A stretch of 64,000 nt of DNA from positions 310,001 through 374,000 of the forward strand of contig CAVXQE010000012.1 of assembly GCA_963763755.1 (NCBI GenBank), given 5' to 3'. This DNA comes from Gaiellasilicea sp963763755 (lineage in GTDB: Bacteria > Actinomycetota > Thermoleophilia > Gaiellales > Gaiellaceae). Shown here piece after piece: positions 57,125 through 64,000 of the stretch. The notes under the pieces are model-generated. The model was not told the origin of the DNA. It worked only from the letters and a program-made list of their open reading frames with translations, and did no database searches. A program made the translations under genes and the position numbers. Position 1 is the first letter of the stretch. Each line of letters begins with the position of its first letter.

Positions 57125-58447
57125 ACGACCTCGGCGGCCTGCGGCTCACTCTCGTACACCGAGAGGATCTGCCGAATCATCTCCTCGCGCGAGTCGAAGC
57201 GGCTCTGCTCGTAGCACCCGAGTGGGTTCTCGATGAAGTTGATCAGGCACTTGTTGCAGTACGTGCACGGGCGCGGCGCCCGGTCGTGCCCGGCCTCGAA
57301 CAGGTTCACGAGGTCTGGATTGGCGATCAGCGGCCGGCCCATCGAGACTCCGTCGACGAGGCCGTCCTCGATCGCGGCGGCGATCGTCGACTGGGTCTGG
57401 AAGCCGCCGGCGCAGATCACCGGGACGCTCACGGACTGCCTTCACGCGGCGCGCCTCGCCGAGGTTGATCCCCTCGATCCCGTCGCTCTTCGCCGACCGC
57501 TCCCAGGCCCACTTGAACACCTTGTTCACCGGCGGCGTGCGGAACATGAGGTAGTTCCGGAACGTCTTCTCGCCGCTCGAGAGCATCGTGTCGTAGGAGC
57601 GGATCGTGTCGGCGAGCGGGAAGGCGCCGGCCGGGTTGCGCGGGTGCGGGAACGAGCTCCCGGACGAGACGTGGAATCCGTCCACGCCCGCTTCCTCGAG
57701 CCACCGGCAGACCTGGATCGAGTCCTCGATCGTCGTCCCCTTGCCCCACCAGGGGAAGAGAGCGTCGTGGTGGTCGACGGCGGTGATCTTGAACTGGACG
57801 TGGTAGTCGTCACCGACCTCGCGCCGGATGGCCTGCATGATCTCGAGCGGTAGCCGCGCGCGATTCTCCAGCGAGCCGCCGTACTCGTCCTCGCGGTCGT
57901 TGATCGCCGGCGACAGGAACTGCGTGATCAGGTAGCCGTTGCACCCGTGAATCTCGATCCCGTCGAGCTCGGCCTCGCGCGCGCGCCGCGCCGCCTGCGC
58001 GAAGCACTCGACGATCTCCCGGATCTGAGGAATCGTCGCCCGCTCGCACGGCAGTCCGTGAATGGGCTCCGACTTGTCGGTCGAGCTGAGGCCCTTCGCG
58101 TAGGTGATGCCCGGGATGTCGCGCTGGCGGCCGGAGTACGCGATCTGGGCCAGATACTTGCAGCCGTATTCGCGCGCTCCCTTGCCGAGCTCGCGCCAGA
58201 ACGGGATCTTGTCGTCCGCGTCGAGGTGCGCGTAGTTCGGGACGATCAGCCCGCGCGGGTGGACCGGCGTGTTCGAGGAGATGATCGCCCCGACACCGCC
58301 GCGCGCGAACTTCATGTCCCAGCGGTGACGGACGTCGGTGCCCGAGCCGTCGTAGTTGTCGAAGCGGCCCGAGATGCTCGAGCGGAAGACGCGGTTCTTG
58401 ACCTCCAGATTACGGAACTTCAGCGGCTGGAAGATCGCGCTAGTCAA
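57121..58447 (-). CDS. Old-yellow-enzyme-type Fe-S flavoprotein C, frameshifted
   Basis: First copy in transcription order. TTG 58447 (LTSAIFQPLKFRNLEVKNR) overlaps the end of the metallophosphatase gene by 8 bases. FITQFLSPAINDREDEYGG-type motif, FHVSSGSSFPHPRNPAG, CYEQSRFDSREEMIRQ and PRPCTYCNKCLINFIENPLG are present. An extra c near 57436 (VKAV followed by SVPVICAGGF after correction) breaks the frame. Corrected length is about 440 residues. The three copies share order of motifs but are clearly diverged, suggesting different substrates or a heteromeric assembly. Confidence 0.85.
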
Positions 58448-60029
58448 GCAGCACCTCCCACTTCCAGGTGCCGTCCTTCTGCTCGGTGGCCCGGAGCCGG
58501 TCTTCGAGCGGCGGATTCTCCGAATGCTCCGCACAGCCGGTCGCTGCGTAGCAGCGGATCTCGAGCTCACCCGCCTTGACTTCGACCCGGAGGAAGCTCT
58601 TGAACAATGGCGGCGGCGGGTCGTTCCAGTCCAGGATCTCGGAGAAGCTCTCATGGAAGGGGCCACCGTGCCCCGGGAGCTTCGTGATCCGCTTCGCCGC
58701 CTTCCACGCCTGCTGCGTGATCTCTTCCTGGGCGTCCTCCGAGCGCGAAGGCTCGACCTCGCCTTCCAGCAGCCGTCTCATGATCGCCGGCGCCTGCGAG
58801 TACGGGACGACCATGTAGCCCTTCTTTCCGATGATCGGTAGGAACCGGTCGTACAGACGCGAATAGGCGGCGAGCGAGTCGCCCCGGCGCGGGTAGCAGC
58901 GGAACTCCGCCTCGGTGCAGCCCACCTCCTCGAGCTTGACCTTGGGGATCTTGTGCGTGGCCTTCGTGTACGCCCCCGCCGCGCCGCTGACGATGTGCTG
59001 GATCGTCTGTCCGCCCGGCATCGCGATCGGATAGCGCTGGTAGTTGTGGATGTCGCCGCCGATCACCGCGATGTAGCGGTGCTCGGCTTTGTCGATGATT
59101 TCCCGCACCCCGCCGCCGCCGTCGATCTCGAGGTCATTCGTCTTCGCGTCGACGATCAGCGGTTTCCCCGTCAGCAGGATCTTGGGCTTCTCGTGCTGCG
59201 AGATGCGCTTCAGCCACTCGCCCTGCTCCGCATCGATCGTTCCGAGAATCCCCGGGTCGATTCCGACGAGCAGGATCGGGCCGACCTCCATCGCAAAGTA
59301 CGGGCCGGGCTGGTCGGACCGCTCCTGCCGCATGGGCCCGACGCGCTCGAGGAGATCTTGCTCCATCGGGTTGGGCTCGCGCCAAAGCGCCTTCCGGAGG
59401 ATGCGCCCGAAGACGCGTCCCTTGCTCGCCTTCGGCCGCTTGTCCGGGTCGGCGGCGCAGAAGTGCGTCATGAAGCCGTGCAGCCCGTCGTACCAGTCGT
59501 GGTTCCCGGGTATGGCGTAGATCGGGCCTGGGAGGCTGCGGTAGGGCCAGAAGAACTTGTCCTCGTACTCGTTGACGTCGCCCGCGGGGTAGATGACATC
59601 GCTGACGACGTAGGTGAATGCCGTCCCTCCGGCGGTGGCGTAGAGGGGACGCAGGACGTGATACTGCGAGTCGTCTCCCTCGCCAGGGTCGCCAAGGATC
59701 ATGAAGGACAGCTCCTTCGCGTCCGCGTAGCGGCGGACGATCAGATCCGGGTCGATGTCTCCCTTCGCGCGCATCGCAGCCACCCAGCGAGTGCGCTCGT
59801 TGTTGGTGGGATCGCCGAGCAGGCGCACGATTCGATCGTTACGGGCCTCCCACAGCGGCTTCGGGCTAATCCACCTGAGCGATCGTGGCGTGTACCCCTC
59901 GCGGTAGAGATCCTTCACCGACGCCGAGGCCGCGCAATCGACCCAACCGGCCGCACTGCGCGAGGTGCGCGAGGAGTGCGATTCGTCAATGGGAGGCGGC
60001 GGCTTGGCCTCGAGCGGTTGCGCGGTCAT
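58440..60029 (-). CDS. Calcineurin-like metallophosphoesterase
   Basis: 529 residues. The metallophosphatase signature is spread over ELSFMILGDPGEGDD (Asp and later ligands), YVVSDVIYPAGD, YAIPGNHDWYDGLHG (GNHD) and AVIGGDIHNYQRYP. No signal peptide or membrane helix is seen, so it is cytoplasmic. It opens the operon with three flavoproteins, patatin and GMC oxidase, linked by short overlaps throughout. Its phosphate-ester substrate is unknown. A 7-base hairpin lies 45 bases upstream of ATG 60029. Confidence 0.85.
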   Translation of the reverse strand: MTAQPLEAKPPPPIDESHSSRTSRSAAGWVDCAASASVKDLYREGYTPRSLRWISPKPLWEARNDRIVRLLGDPTNNERTRWVAAMRAKGDIDPDLIVRRYADAKELSFMILGDPGEGDDSQYHVLRPLYATAGGTAFTYVVSDVIYPAGDVNEYEDKFFWPYRSLPGPIYAIPGNHDWYDGLHGFMTHFCAADPDKRPKASKGRVFGRILRKALWREPNPMEQDLLERVGPMRQERSDQPGPYFAMEVGPILLVGIDPGILGTIDAEQGEWLKRISQHEKPKILLTGKPLIVDAKTNDLEIDGGGGVREIIDKAEHRYIAVIGGDIHNYQRYPIAMPGGQTIQHIVSGAAGAYTKATHKIPKVKLEEVGCTEAEFRCYPRRGDSLAAYSRLYDRFLPIIGKKGYMVVPYSQAPAIMRRLLEGEVEPSRSEDAQEEITQQAWKAAKRITKLPGHGGPFHESFSEILDWNDPPPPLFKSFLRVEVKAGELEIRCYAATGCAEHSENPPLEDRLRATEQKDGTWKWEVLLD

Positions 60030-60073
60030 ACAGAGCCATCCTCTCTTTCAGACCTGGAGGCGCCGCCGCAAGA

Positions 60074-60094
60074 CACCGGAACACAAATCCGGTG
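60074..60094. promoter_or_regulatory. Inverted repeat upstream of the redox operon
   Basis: CACCGGA-ACACAAA-TCCGGTG, a perfect 7-base inverted repeat in the 165-base divergent region between the metallophosphatase operon and the small gene at 60195. A candidate operator for a dimeric repressor of the operon; the regulator is not in the window. Confidence 0.45.
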
Positions 60095-60194
60095 CGAGCT
60101 TCTTCACAACCGAGGCCGCTTGTCAAGCGAGAACACGGTCGGCCGAAGGAGCGAGTACTGTGACCTTCTGGTCGTCGAGGGGAAGGACCTGCCC

Positions 60195-60470
60195 GTGATT
60201 CGAGTCCGGCTGAACAACAACGACCAACTGTGGCACCTCTACCAGGCGCTGCGGGGCCATTGCGAAGTAGAGATGGTTCCGGACAGCGAAGGACCCGTGC
60301 TCGAGATCCCGAGCACGAACGGCTCGAGCAGCGCGGCGGTGCTCCGCCGGCTCGACGGCTGGCTGAGCGAATTCGGCGTCGAGTCGATCGCCCTCGAGCT
60401 GGACGGTCGCCCGTACGTGCTGAGCAAGGGCGCGGGCCACGCAAGCCGGGCTCTCGCCGGGGTGCGGTAG
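60195..60470 (+). CDS. Small protein of unknown function
   Basis: 91 residues from GTG 60195 (MIRVRLNNNDQLWHLYQALR). A small alpha/beta protein (GHCEVEMVPDSEGPVLEIPS, AVLRRLDGWLSEFGVESIAL, ELDGRPYVLSKGAG) that might be an ACT-like or partner domain; I do not recognise a family. The frame is open further upstream, so an earlier start is possible. Divergent from the metallophosphatase operon. Confidence 0.6.
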   Translation: MIRVRLNNNDQLWHLYQALRGHCEVEMVPDSEGPVLEIPSTNGSSSAAVLRRLDGWLSEFGVESIALELDGRPYVLSKGAGHASRALAGVR

Positions 60471-60479
60471 CGACCCCGG

Positions 60480-61727
60480 TCAGGCCTCGAGCGCCGCGAG
60501 CGGCGCCTCGGCATCTCCGCCCGCGGTGTCGGCCGGCGCGTTCTGGCGGCGCGACAGAAGGATGAACGGCAGCGCCAGCGCGGAGATCAGCCCGCCGAGA
60601 ATGTACGAGCCCGGGTATCCCCAGACGTCCGCAGAACGTCCGAGTACCGGCTGGATGACCACACCGCCGCTCGAGCCCAGCATGGAGTCGAAGGAGAGGA
60701 TCGTCGCGCGCTGCTGGGACGGGATCAGCCCGTTCAGGTACGCCTGTCGGATTGGCATCGTGGCCGCGAACAGCAATCCCCAGACCACGATCAGAGCGAC
60801 CGCGGCCCAGAACTGCTCGAACACGCCGATCAGCACGAGGGTCACGGCGCTCAAGAACGCAGTGATCAGGAGCGCGGAAGTCCGGCGATGGAACATCCTG
60901 CGGATCACAGGAGCTGCGATGCCGCCGACGATCTGGGCGCCGGCCACGATCGCCGCCACGAGGCCGGCGATGCCGTAGGCCGTCGAGTCGCCCCACAACT
61001 CCAGGAGGTACGGCTGCAGGGCATAGAACGCGTAGAAGCCGACGCCCGCCGTGAACGGCGACGCGAGCATGATCCACTTCACCGCCGGCACGCGCCAGCC
61101 GTACTCGATCGAGGCGCCCGCAATCCGCTGCACGCCCTTTCTGACCCCGATCCTCTCCATCGGCGTGAAGCCGACGTCCTTCATCAGCAGGAACGCGAGC
61201 ACGAACATCACGCCGAGCACCACCGCTCGGAGGACGAACGGGACACCGAGACTCGTGACCTGGGCGATATAGCCGCCGGCCACCGACCCCGTCAGCATCG
61301 CCACCCCGGCGACGACCTGCCCTCGGCCGAAGACGGACTCCAGGTTGCCCTCGAAGTGGGTGGCGTGAAGGGCATCCACCAGCCACGCCTCGACCGCTCC
61401 CGAGAAGAACGTGAACCCCAGCCCGAGCAGGATCGAGACCACGGCCCACGCCCAGAACGGCCCTTCGATCTGCCACAGCAGGACGTACAGCAGGGTGGTG
61501 GCTGCCAACGTCACCGTGCCGAGCAGGTAGGACACACGGCGGCCGATGGTGTCGGCGACGATTCCGGTCGGCACCTCGAAGAGGACCATGCCGACGGTGA
61601 AGAAGGCGTTGGCCGCGAACGCCTCCAGGTTCGAGAGCCCGGCGTCGAGGAGGAAGATCGTGTTGATTCCCCAGATGAACGACGCCGCCAGCGTGTTGCC
61701 GAGCAGGAGGGTCAGATAGATCCGCAC
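60480..61727 (-). CDS. MFS transporter
   Basis: 415 residues with twelve hydrophobic segments. FFTVGMVLFEVPTGIVADTI with GRRVSYLLGT is the loop 2-3 MFS signature. GTG 61727 is preceded in frame by a stop with no other start between. The second half also has MPIRQAYLNGLIPSQQRATI, typical of sugar or drug efflux members. The substrate is unknown. It follows crcB on the same strand after 134 bases, so it might share the fluoride-controlled transcript, but the gap argues for separate expression. Confidence 0.88.
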   Translation of the reverse strand: MRIYLTLLLGNTLAASFIWGINTIFLLDAGLSNLEAFAANAFFTVGMVLFEVPTGIVADTIGRRVSYLLGTVTLAATTLLYVLLWQIEGPFWAWAVVSILLGLGFTFFSGAVEAWLVDALHATHFEGNLESVFGRGQVVAGVAMLTGSVAGGYIAQVTSLGVPFVLRAVVLGVMFVLAFLLMKDVGFTPMERIGVRKGVQRIAGASIEYGWRVPAVKWIMLASPFTAGVGFYAFYALQPYLLELWGDSTAYGIAGLVAAIVAGAQIVGGIAAPVIRRMFHRRTSALLITAFLSAVTLVLIGVFEQFWAAVALIVVWGLLFAATMPIRQAYLNGLIPSQQRATILSFDSMLGSSGGVVIQPVLGRSADVWGYPGSYILGGLISALALPFILLSRRQNAPADTAGGDAEAPLAALEA

Positions 61728-61861
61728 GATCGAAGCCGGTGTCGGCAGCCCTGCTTCTTCGATCTCCGCTATGCCTGCTCCTCAGGACGACGCATCGGGT
61801 CGAGTTTGCACCACGGGCAAACGCAGACGCCCCGGTACCGATTCCCTGCCGTCCAGGCGGA

Positions 61862-62236
61862 CTAGATCGAACGACCCAGCCAGGAGCCGACGTAGACCGC
61901 CGCCATCCCGGCGACCACGCTTGCCGTCGTGTAGGCAAGAGCGGTTGCGAAGTGGCGAGCGTCCACCAGGTCGAGCGACTCCTGCGCGAAGGTCGAGAAC
62001 GTCGTGTAGCCGCCGACGACGCCGACGACGAGGCCGATCCGCACCCACGCGGGCAGGTGATGACGGTCGACGAGCGCAGCGGCGATGAGGCCGATGAGCA
62101 GGCATCCGGTCAGGTTCACGACGAACGTCGCCCAGGGGAAGATCGCGTCGCTGCGAGCCTCGATGTAGCGATCGACCGCGTACCGGCCCGACGCTCCAAC
62201 CGCACCGCCCAGCGCAACGCCAAAGATGATCGGCAT
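61862..62236 (-). CDS. crcB: Fluoride exporter (CrcB/Fluc)
   Basis: 124 residues with four membrane helices. GGAVGASGRYAVDRYI (GxxGAxxRY) opens helix 1, FVVNLTGCLLIGLI carries the conserved Asn, and VGGYTTFSTFAQES has the phenylalanines that line the pore and the GYTTFSTF signature. Fluc proteins work as dual-topology dimers; here only one gene is seen. GAAGGAGTCACC is the ribosome site, and a fluoride riboswitch lies just upstream. Confidence 0.96.
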   Translation of the reverse strand: MPIIFGVALGGAVGASGRYAVDRYIEARSDAIFPWATFVVNLTGCLLIGLIAAALVDRHHLPAWVRIGLVVGVVGGYTTFSTFAQESLDLVDARHFATALAYTTASVVAGMAAVYVGSWLGRSI

Positions 62237-62253
62237 GGTGACTCCTTCGGTTC

Positions 62254-62302
62254 GTAGGAGCCATCAGCCGATTGGCGGTCGAAGGCGAGCCCCATCGCCT
62301 GC
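62254..62302 (-). promoter_or_regulatory. Fluoride riboswitch upstream of crcB
   Basis: The minus strand reads AGGCGATGGGGCTCGCC, then CGACCGCC, then GGCTGATGGCTCCTAC. This is the crcB-motif consensus (GGCGAUG-G-x-CCC/GCC stem, GACCGCC-type loop and CUGAUGGCxCCUAC end) with both pseudoknot partners. It ends 18 bases before the crcB start. Expected to turn on crcB when fluoride binds. Confidence 0.93.
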
Positions 62303-62345
62303 ATGAATCATAGGCGCGCCGGGCGCCGCGGATACGCTCCACCGG

Positions 62346-63230
62346 ATGCCGTCCGCCCTGGAGCTGCGAGCAACAAATGGTGAGCTCGTACTCGCCGGGA
62401 CGCTCCACCGCCCGGACGGCGAGCCCCACGCCACCGTGCTCATGGTCCCCGGGTCGGGACCGTCGGACCGCGACAACGACGTCTACTTCCCGGCGATCCG
62501 GGCTGGCCTGCTCGACCGCGGCATCGCCGCAGCGTCGTTCGACAAACGGGGAGTCGGCGAGTCGACGGGCGACTGGCGTGACACCGGCCCTGCCGAGCAA
62601 GCAGCCGACGTCGCCGCGCAACTGGCCTGCGTGCGCGGAACGCCGGGAGTCGACGCGGCACGACTGGGGCTCTTCGGCCACAGCCAGGGCGGCTGGGTGG
62701 TGCTCGAGGTGGCCGCCGCCGACCCGTCCGTGGCGTTCGTGGTCACGAACTCGGGCCCAGGCGTCACGATGGCGCGCCAGGAACGCTTCGCGACCGAAGC
62801 GCACATGGTCGCTGCCGGCGCTCCTGCCGATGCGGTGGCCGGCGCGCTGGCGACGCAGGACGCTCTGATCGCGCTGGTGCGCGCCGGAGCCGACTTCGAG
62901 ACCGTTCAGGCGGCCGCGGGCGACGACGGTCACGGGCCGGGAGACGACGCGGAGCTCGAGCTCGTCCGCCGCTGGCTCGACCACGATCCGCGCCCGGCGC
63001 TCGAACGGCTCACCTGTCCACTCCTCGCGCTCTTCGGGGGGAACGACCTCGTCACGCCGGTGGAGGAGAGCATCGCCGTCCTCCGTGCTGCGCGCGCGGG
63101 CCGTCCAGGTGAGTTGGAGATCGAGACGTTTCCCGGGGCCGACCATCGGCTGCAGAGCGGCGAGCCGCCCGCCCTGCACCCTGCGTACGACACGACGCTC
63201 GGCGATTGGATCCTCCGCCACCAGGCGTGA
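62346..63230 (+). CDS. Alpha/beta hydrolase (serine esterase/peptidase)
   Basis: 294 residues. VLMVPGSGPSDRDNDVYFPA forms the oxyanion region, ASFDKRGVGESTGDW the next loop, and LFGHSQGGWVVLEVA the serine elbow (GHSQGG). LFGGNDLVTPVEES and FPGADHRLQSGEPP supply Asp and His. A cytoplasmic esterase or amidase of unknown substrate. It is divergent from crcB by 109 bases and followed 21 bases later by the M24 gene. Confidence 0.88.
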   Translation: MPSALELRATNGELVLAGTLHRPDGEPHATVLMVPGSGPSDRDNDVYFPAIRAGLLDRGIAAASFDKRGVGESTGDWRDTGPAEQAADVAAQLACVRGTPGVDAARLGLFGHSQGGWVVLEVAAADPSVAFVVTNSGPGVTMARQERFATEAHMVAAGAPADAVAGALATQDALIALVRAGADFETVQAAAGDDGHGPGDDAELELVRRWLDHDPRPALERLTCPLLALFGGNDLVTPVEESIAVLRAARAGRPGELEIETFPGADHRLQSGEPPALHPAYDTTLGDWILRHQA

Positions 63231-63251
63231 CGAAAATGAGACGCTGCCGCC

Positions 63252-64000
63252 ATGCAGACAACCGGAATCCCAGCGGCAGAGCTGGCAGCGAGACGCGAGA
63301 CGCTCCTCCAGCACGTTCGTAGCCACTCGCTGACGGGCTACGTGCTCTTCGACGAGAGCTACGTCCAGTACTTCACGAGCTTCGGCTTTCTCGCGACCGA
63401 GCGCCCGGTCGCCTTCATCGGAAACACGTCCGGCGAGATGGCCGTCTTCGTCCCCGAGTTCGAAGTCGAGCGCGTTCTCGCCGAGACCGAGTTCGAGCGA
63501 GTCGAGTCCTACCCGGAGTACCCGGGCACCGAGCATCCGATGCTGATCCTGGCGCGCGTGCTGGCGGACATGGGGATCACGGGCGGCGCTGGTGCCGACC
63601 AGAACGGCTACCCGGGCATCCTCGGCTACGAGGGGCCGGCGCTGAGCGAGGTCACCGGGCAGCCGGTCCTGCCGCTCGCGCCGTTCATCGAGAGCTTGAT
63701 GGTGCACAAGAGCGAGGCAGAAGTCGGCCTGATCCGCGAGAGCGCGAGATGGTGCGAGCACGCCCACCGGCTCCTGCAGCAGTACTCGCGGCCCGGGGCG
63801 ACCGAAGCCGAGGCCAGCCTCCGCGCCGGCCAGGAAGCGACGCTCGCGATGCTCGAGGCGCTGGGCACGGCCTACGGCGGCCAGCAGGCCTCGTCCGACG
63901 GCGTGTCGGCGGGATACCGCGGCCAGATCGGGCTCAGGAGCTCGTGGGCGCACGCCGTCGCGCACAACATCGAATTCCAGGCCGGCGACGTGCTCGTCAC
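63252..64000 (+). CDS. M24-family Xaa-Pro peptidase (3' end beyond the window)
   Basis: 249 residues from ATG 63252, cut by the window end. The creatinase N-terminal domain (HVRSHSLTGYVLFDESYVQYF, FLATERPVAFIGN) is complete, and the pita-bread domain begins LMVHKSEAEVGLIRESARWC. The metal-ligand histidine region is reached only at the end (SSWAHAVAHNIEFQAGDVLV). It could be aminopeptidase P, prolidase or an ectoine/amide hydrolase relative; the metal ligands beyond the edge would be needed to decide. Confidence 0.88.
   Translation, partial: MQTTGIPAAELAARRETLLQHVRSHSLTGYVLFDESYVQYFTSFGFLATERPVAFIGNTSGEMAVFVPEFEVERVLAETEFERVESYPEYPGTEHPMLILARVLADMGITGGAGADQNGYPGILGYEGPALSEVTGQPVLPLAPFIESLMVHKSEAEVGLIRESARWCEHAHRLLQQYSRPGATEAEASLRAGQEATLAMLEALGTAYGGQQASSDGVSAGYRGQIGLRSSWAHAVAHNIEFQAGDVLV

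Noticed and set aside
58953..60470. A 505-codon plus-strand frame covering the metallophosphatase and the small gene
   Set aside because: Its first 400 codons are antisense to a clear metallophosphatase; only the end after about 60195 looks like a real product.
1..64000. tRNA, rRNA, insertion sequences, attachment sites or prophage
   Set aside because: None found by reading; no cloverleaf ends, transposase motifs or integrase genes were recognised.

Overview
The window looks like a chromosomal piece of a high-GC actinobacterium, most likely class Thermoleophilia (Gaiellales or Solirubrobacterales). This rests on gene style (DUF4389 membrane proteins, a split methylmalonyl-CoA mutase, ETF/ETF-QO, GTG and TTG starts, genes packed with 4-base overlaps), not on a database search. 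No rRNA, tRNA, CRISPR array, phage or insertion sequence was seen.

Layout. 1-11.6 kb: rpmE (partial), a threonine-dehydratase-like gene, a DUF4389 protein, an M48 membrane protease, the etfB-etfA-ETF-QO operon, an M23 secreted peptidase, both halves of an AdoCbl-dependent mutase around a metallo-beta-lactamase-fold gene, and a small exported protein. 12.1-27.1 kb: one gene of about 15 kb for a secreted protein of about 5,000 residues, built from six long repeats of about 210 residues, about 30 Ig-like repeats of about 90 residues, and a C-terminal module that ends in a degenerate response-regulator-like domain. 27.1-34.0 kb: TauE/SafE permease, PduO-type cobalamin adenosyltransferase, acyl-CoA dehydrogenase, HD-GYP response regulator, 3-hydroxyacyl-CoA dehydrogenase, GNAT, a TIMP-like exported protein and a thiolase. 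34.0-40.8 kb: an M42 peptidase divergent from a complete trpEGDCFBA operon. 40.9-48.1 kb: a tiny exported repeat protein, a hybrid histidine kinase, an AlgH/YqgE protein, an LLM flavoenzyme, a double VOC protein and dinB with an SOS box. 48-60 kb: a redox/hydrolase locus (alpha/beta hydrolase, acetoacetate-decarboxylase-like, META lipoprotein; then on the other strand metallophosphatase, three tandem Fe-S old-yellow-enzyme paralogues, patatin, cholesterol-oxidase-like GMC flavoprotein). 60-64 kb: a small unknown gene, an MFS transporter, crcB with a fluoride riboswitch, a serine hydrolase and a partial M24 peptidase.

How it fits together. ETF and ETF-QO, acyl-CoA dehydrogenase, hydroxyacyl-CoA dehydrogenase, thiolase, the mutase and PduO form a scattered fatty-acid/propionyl-CoA oxidation set. 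The 48-60 kb locus looks like catabolism or modification of a hydrophobic, possibly sterol- or terpenoid-like, compound.

Main observations. A palindromic element with conserved core TTGTGTT-N5-AACACAA occurs three times, once as an in-frame 27-base insert within trpE. The giant surface protein carries a receiver-like C-terminus. A textbook fluoride riboswitch precedes crcB. A perfect SOS box overlaps the dinB start codon. About 40 apparent frameshifts, nearly all one-base insertions and hitting even trpA and etfA/etfB, look like uncorrected sequencing or assembly errors; I merged the pieces into single genes. Coordinates of the affected genes span the whole gene across the shifts.
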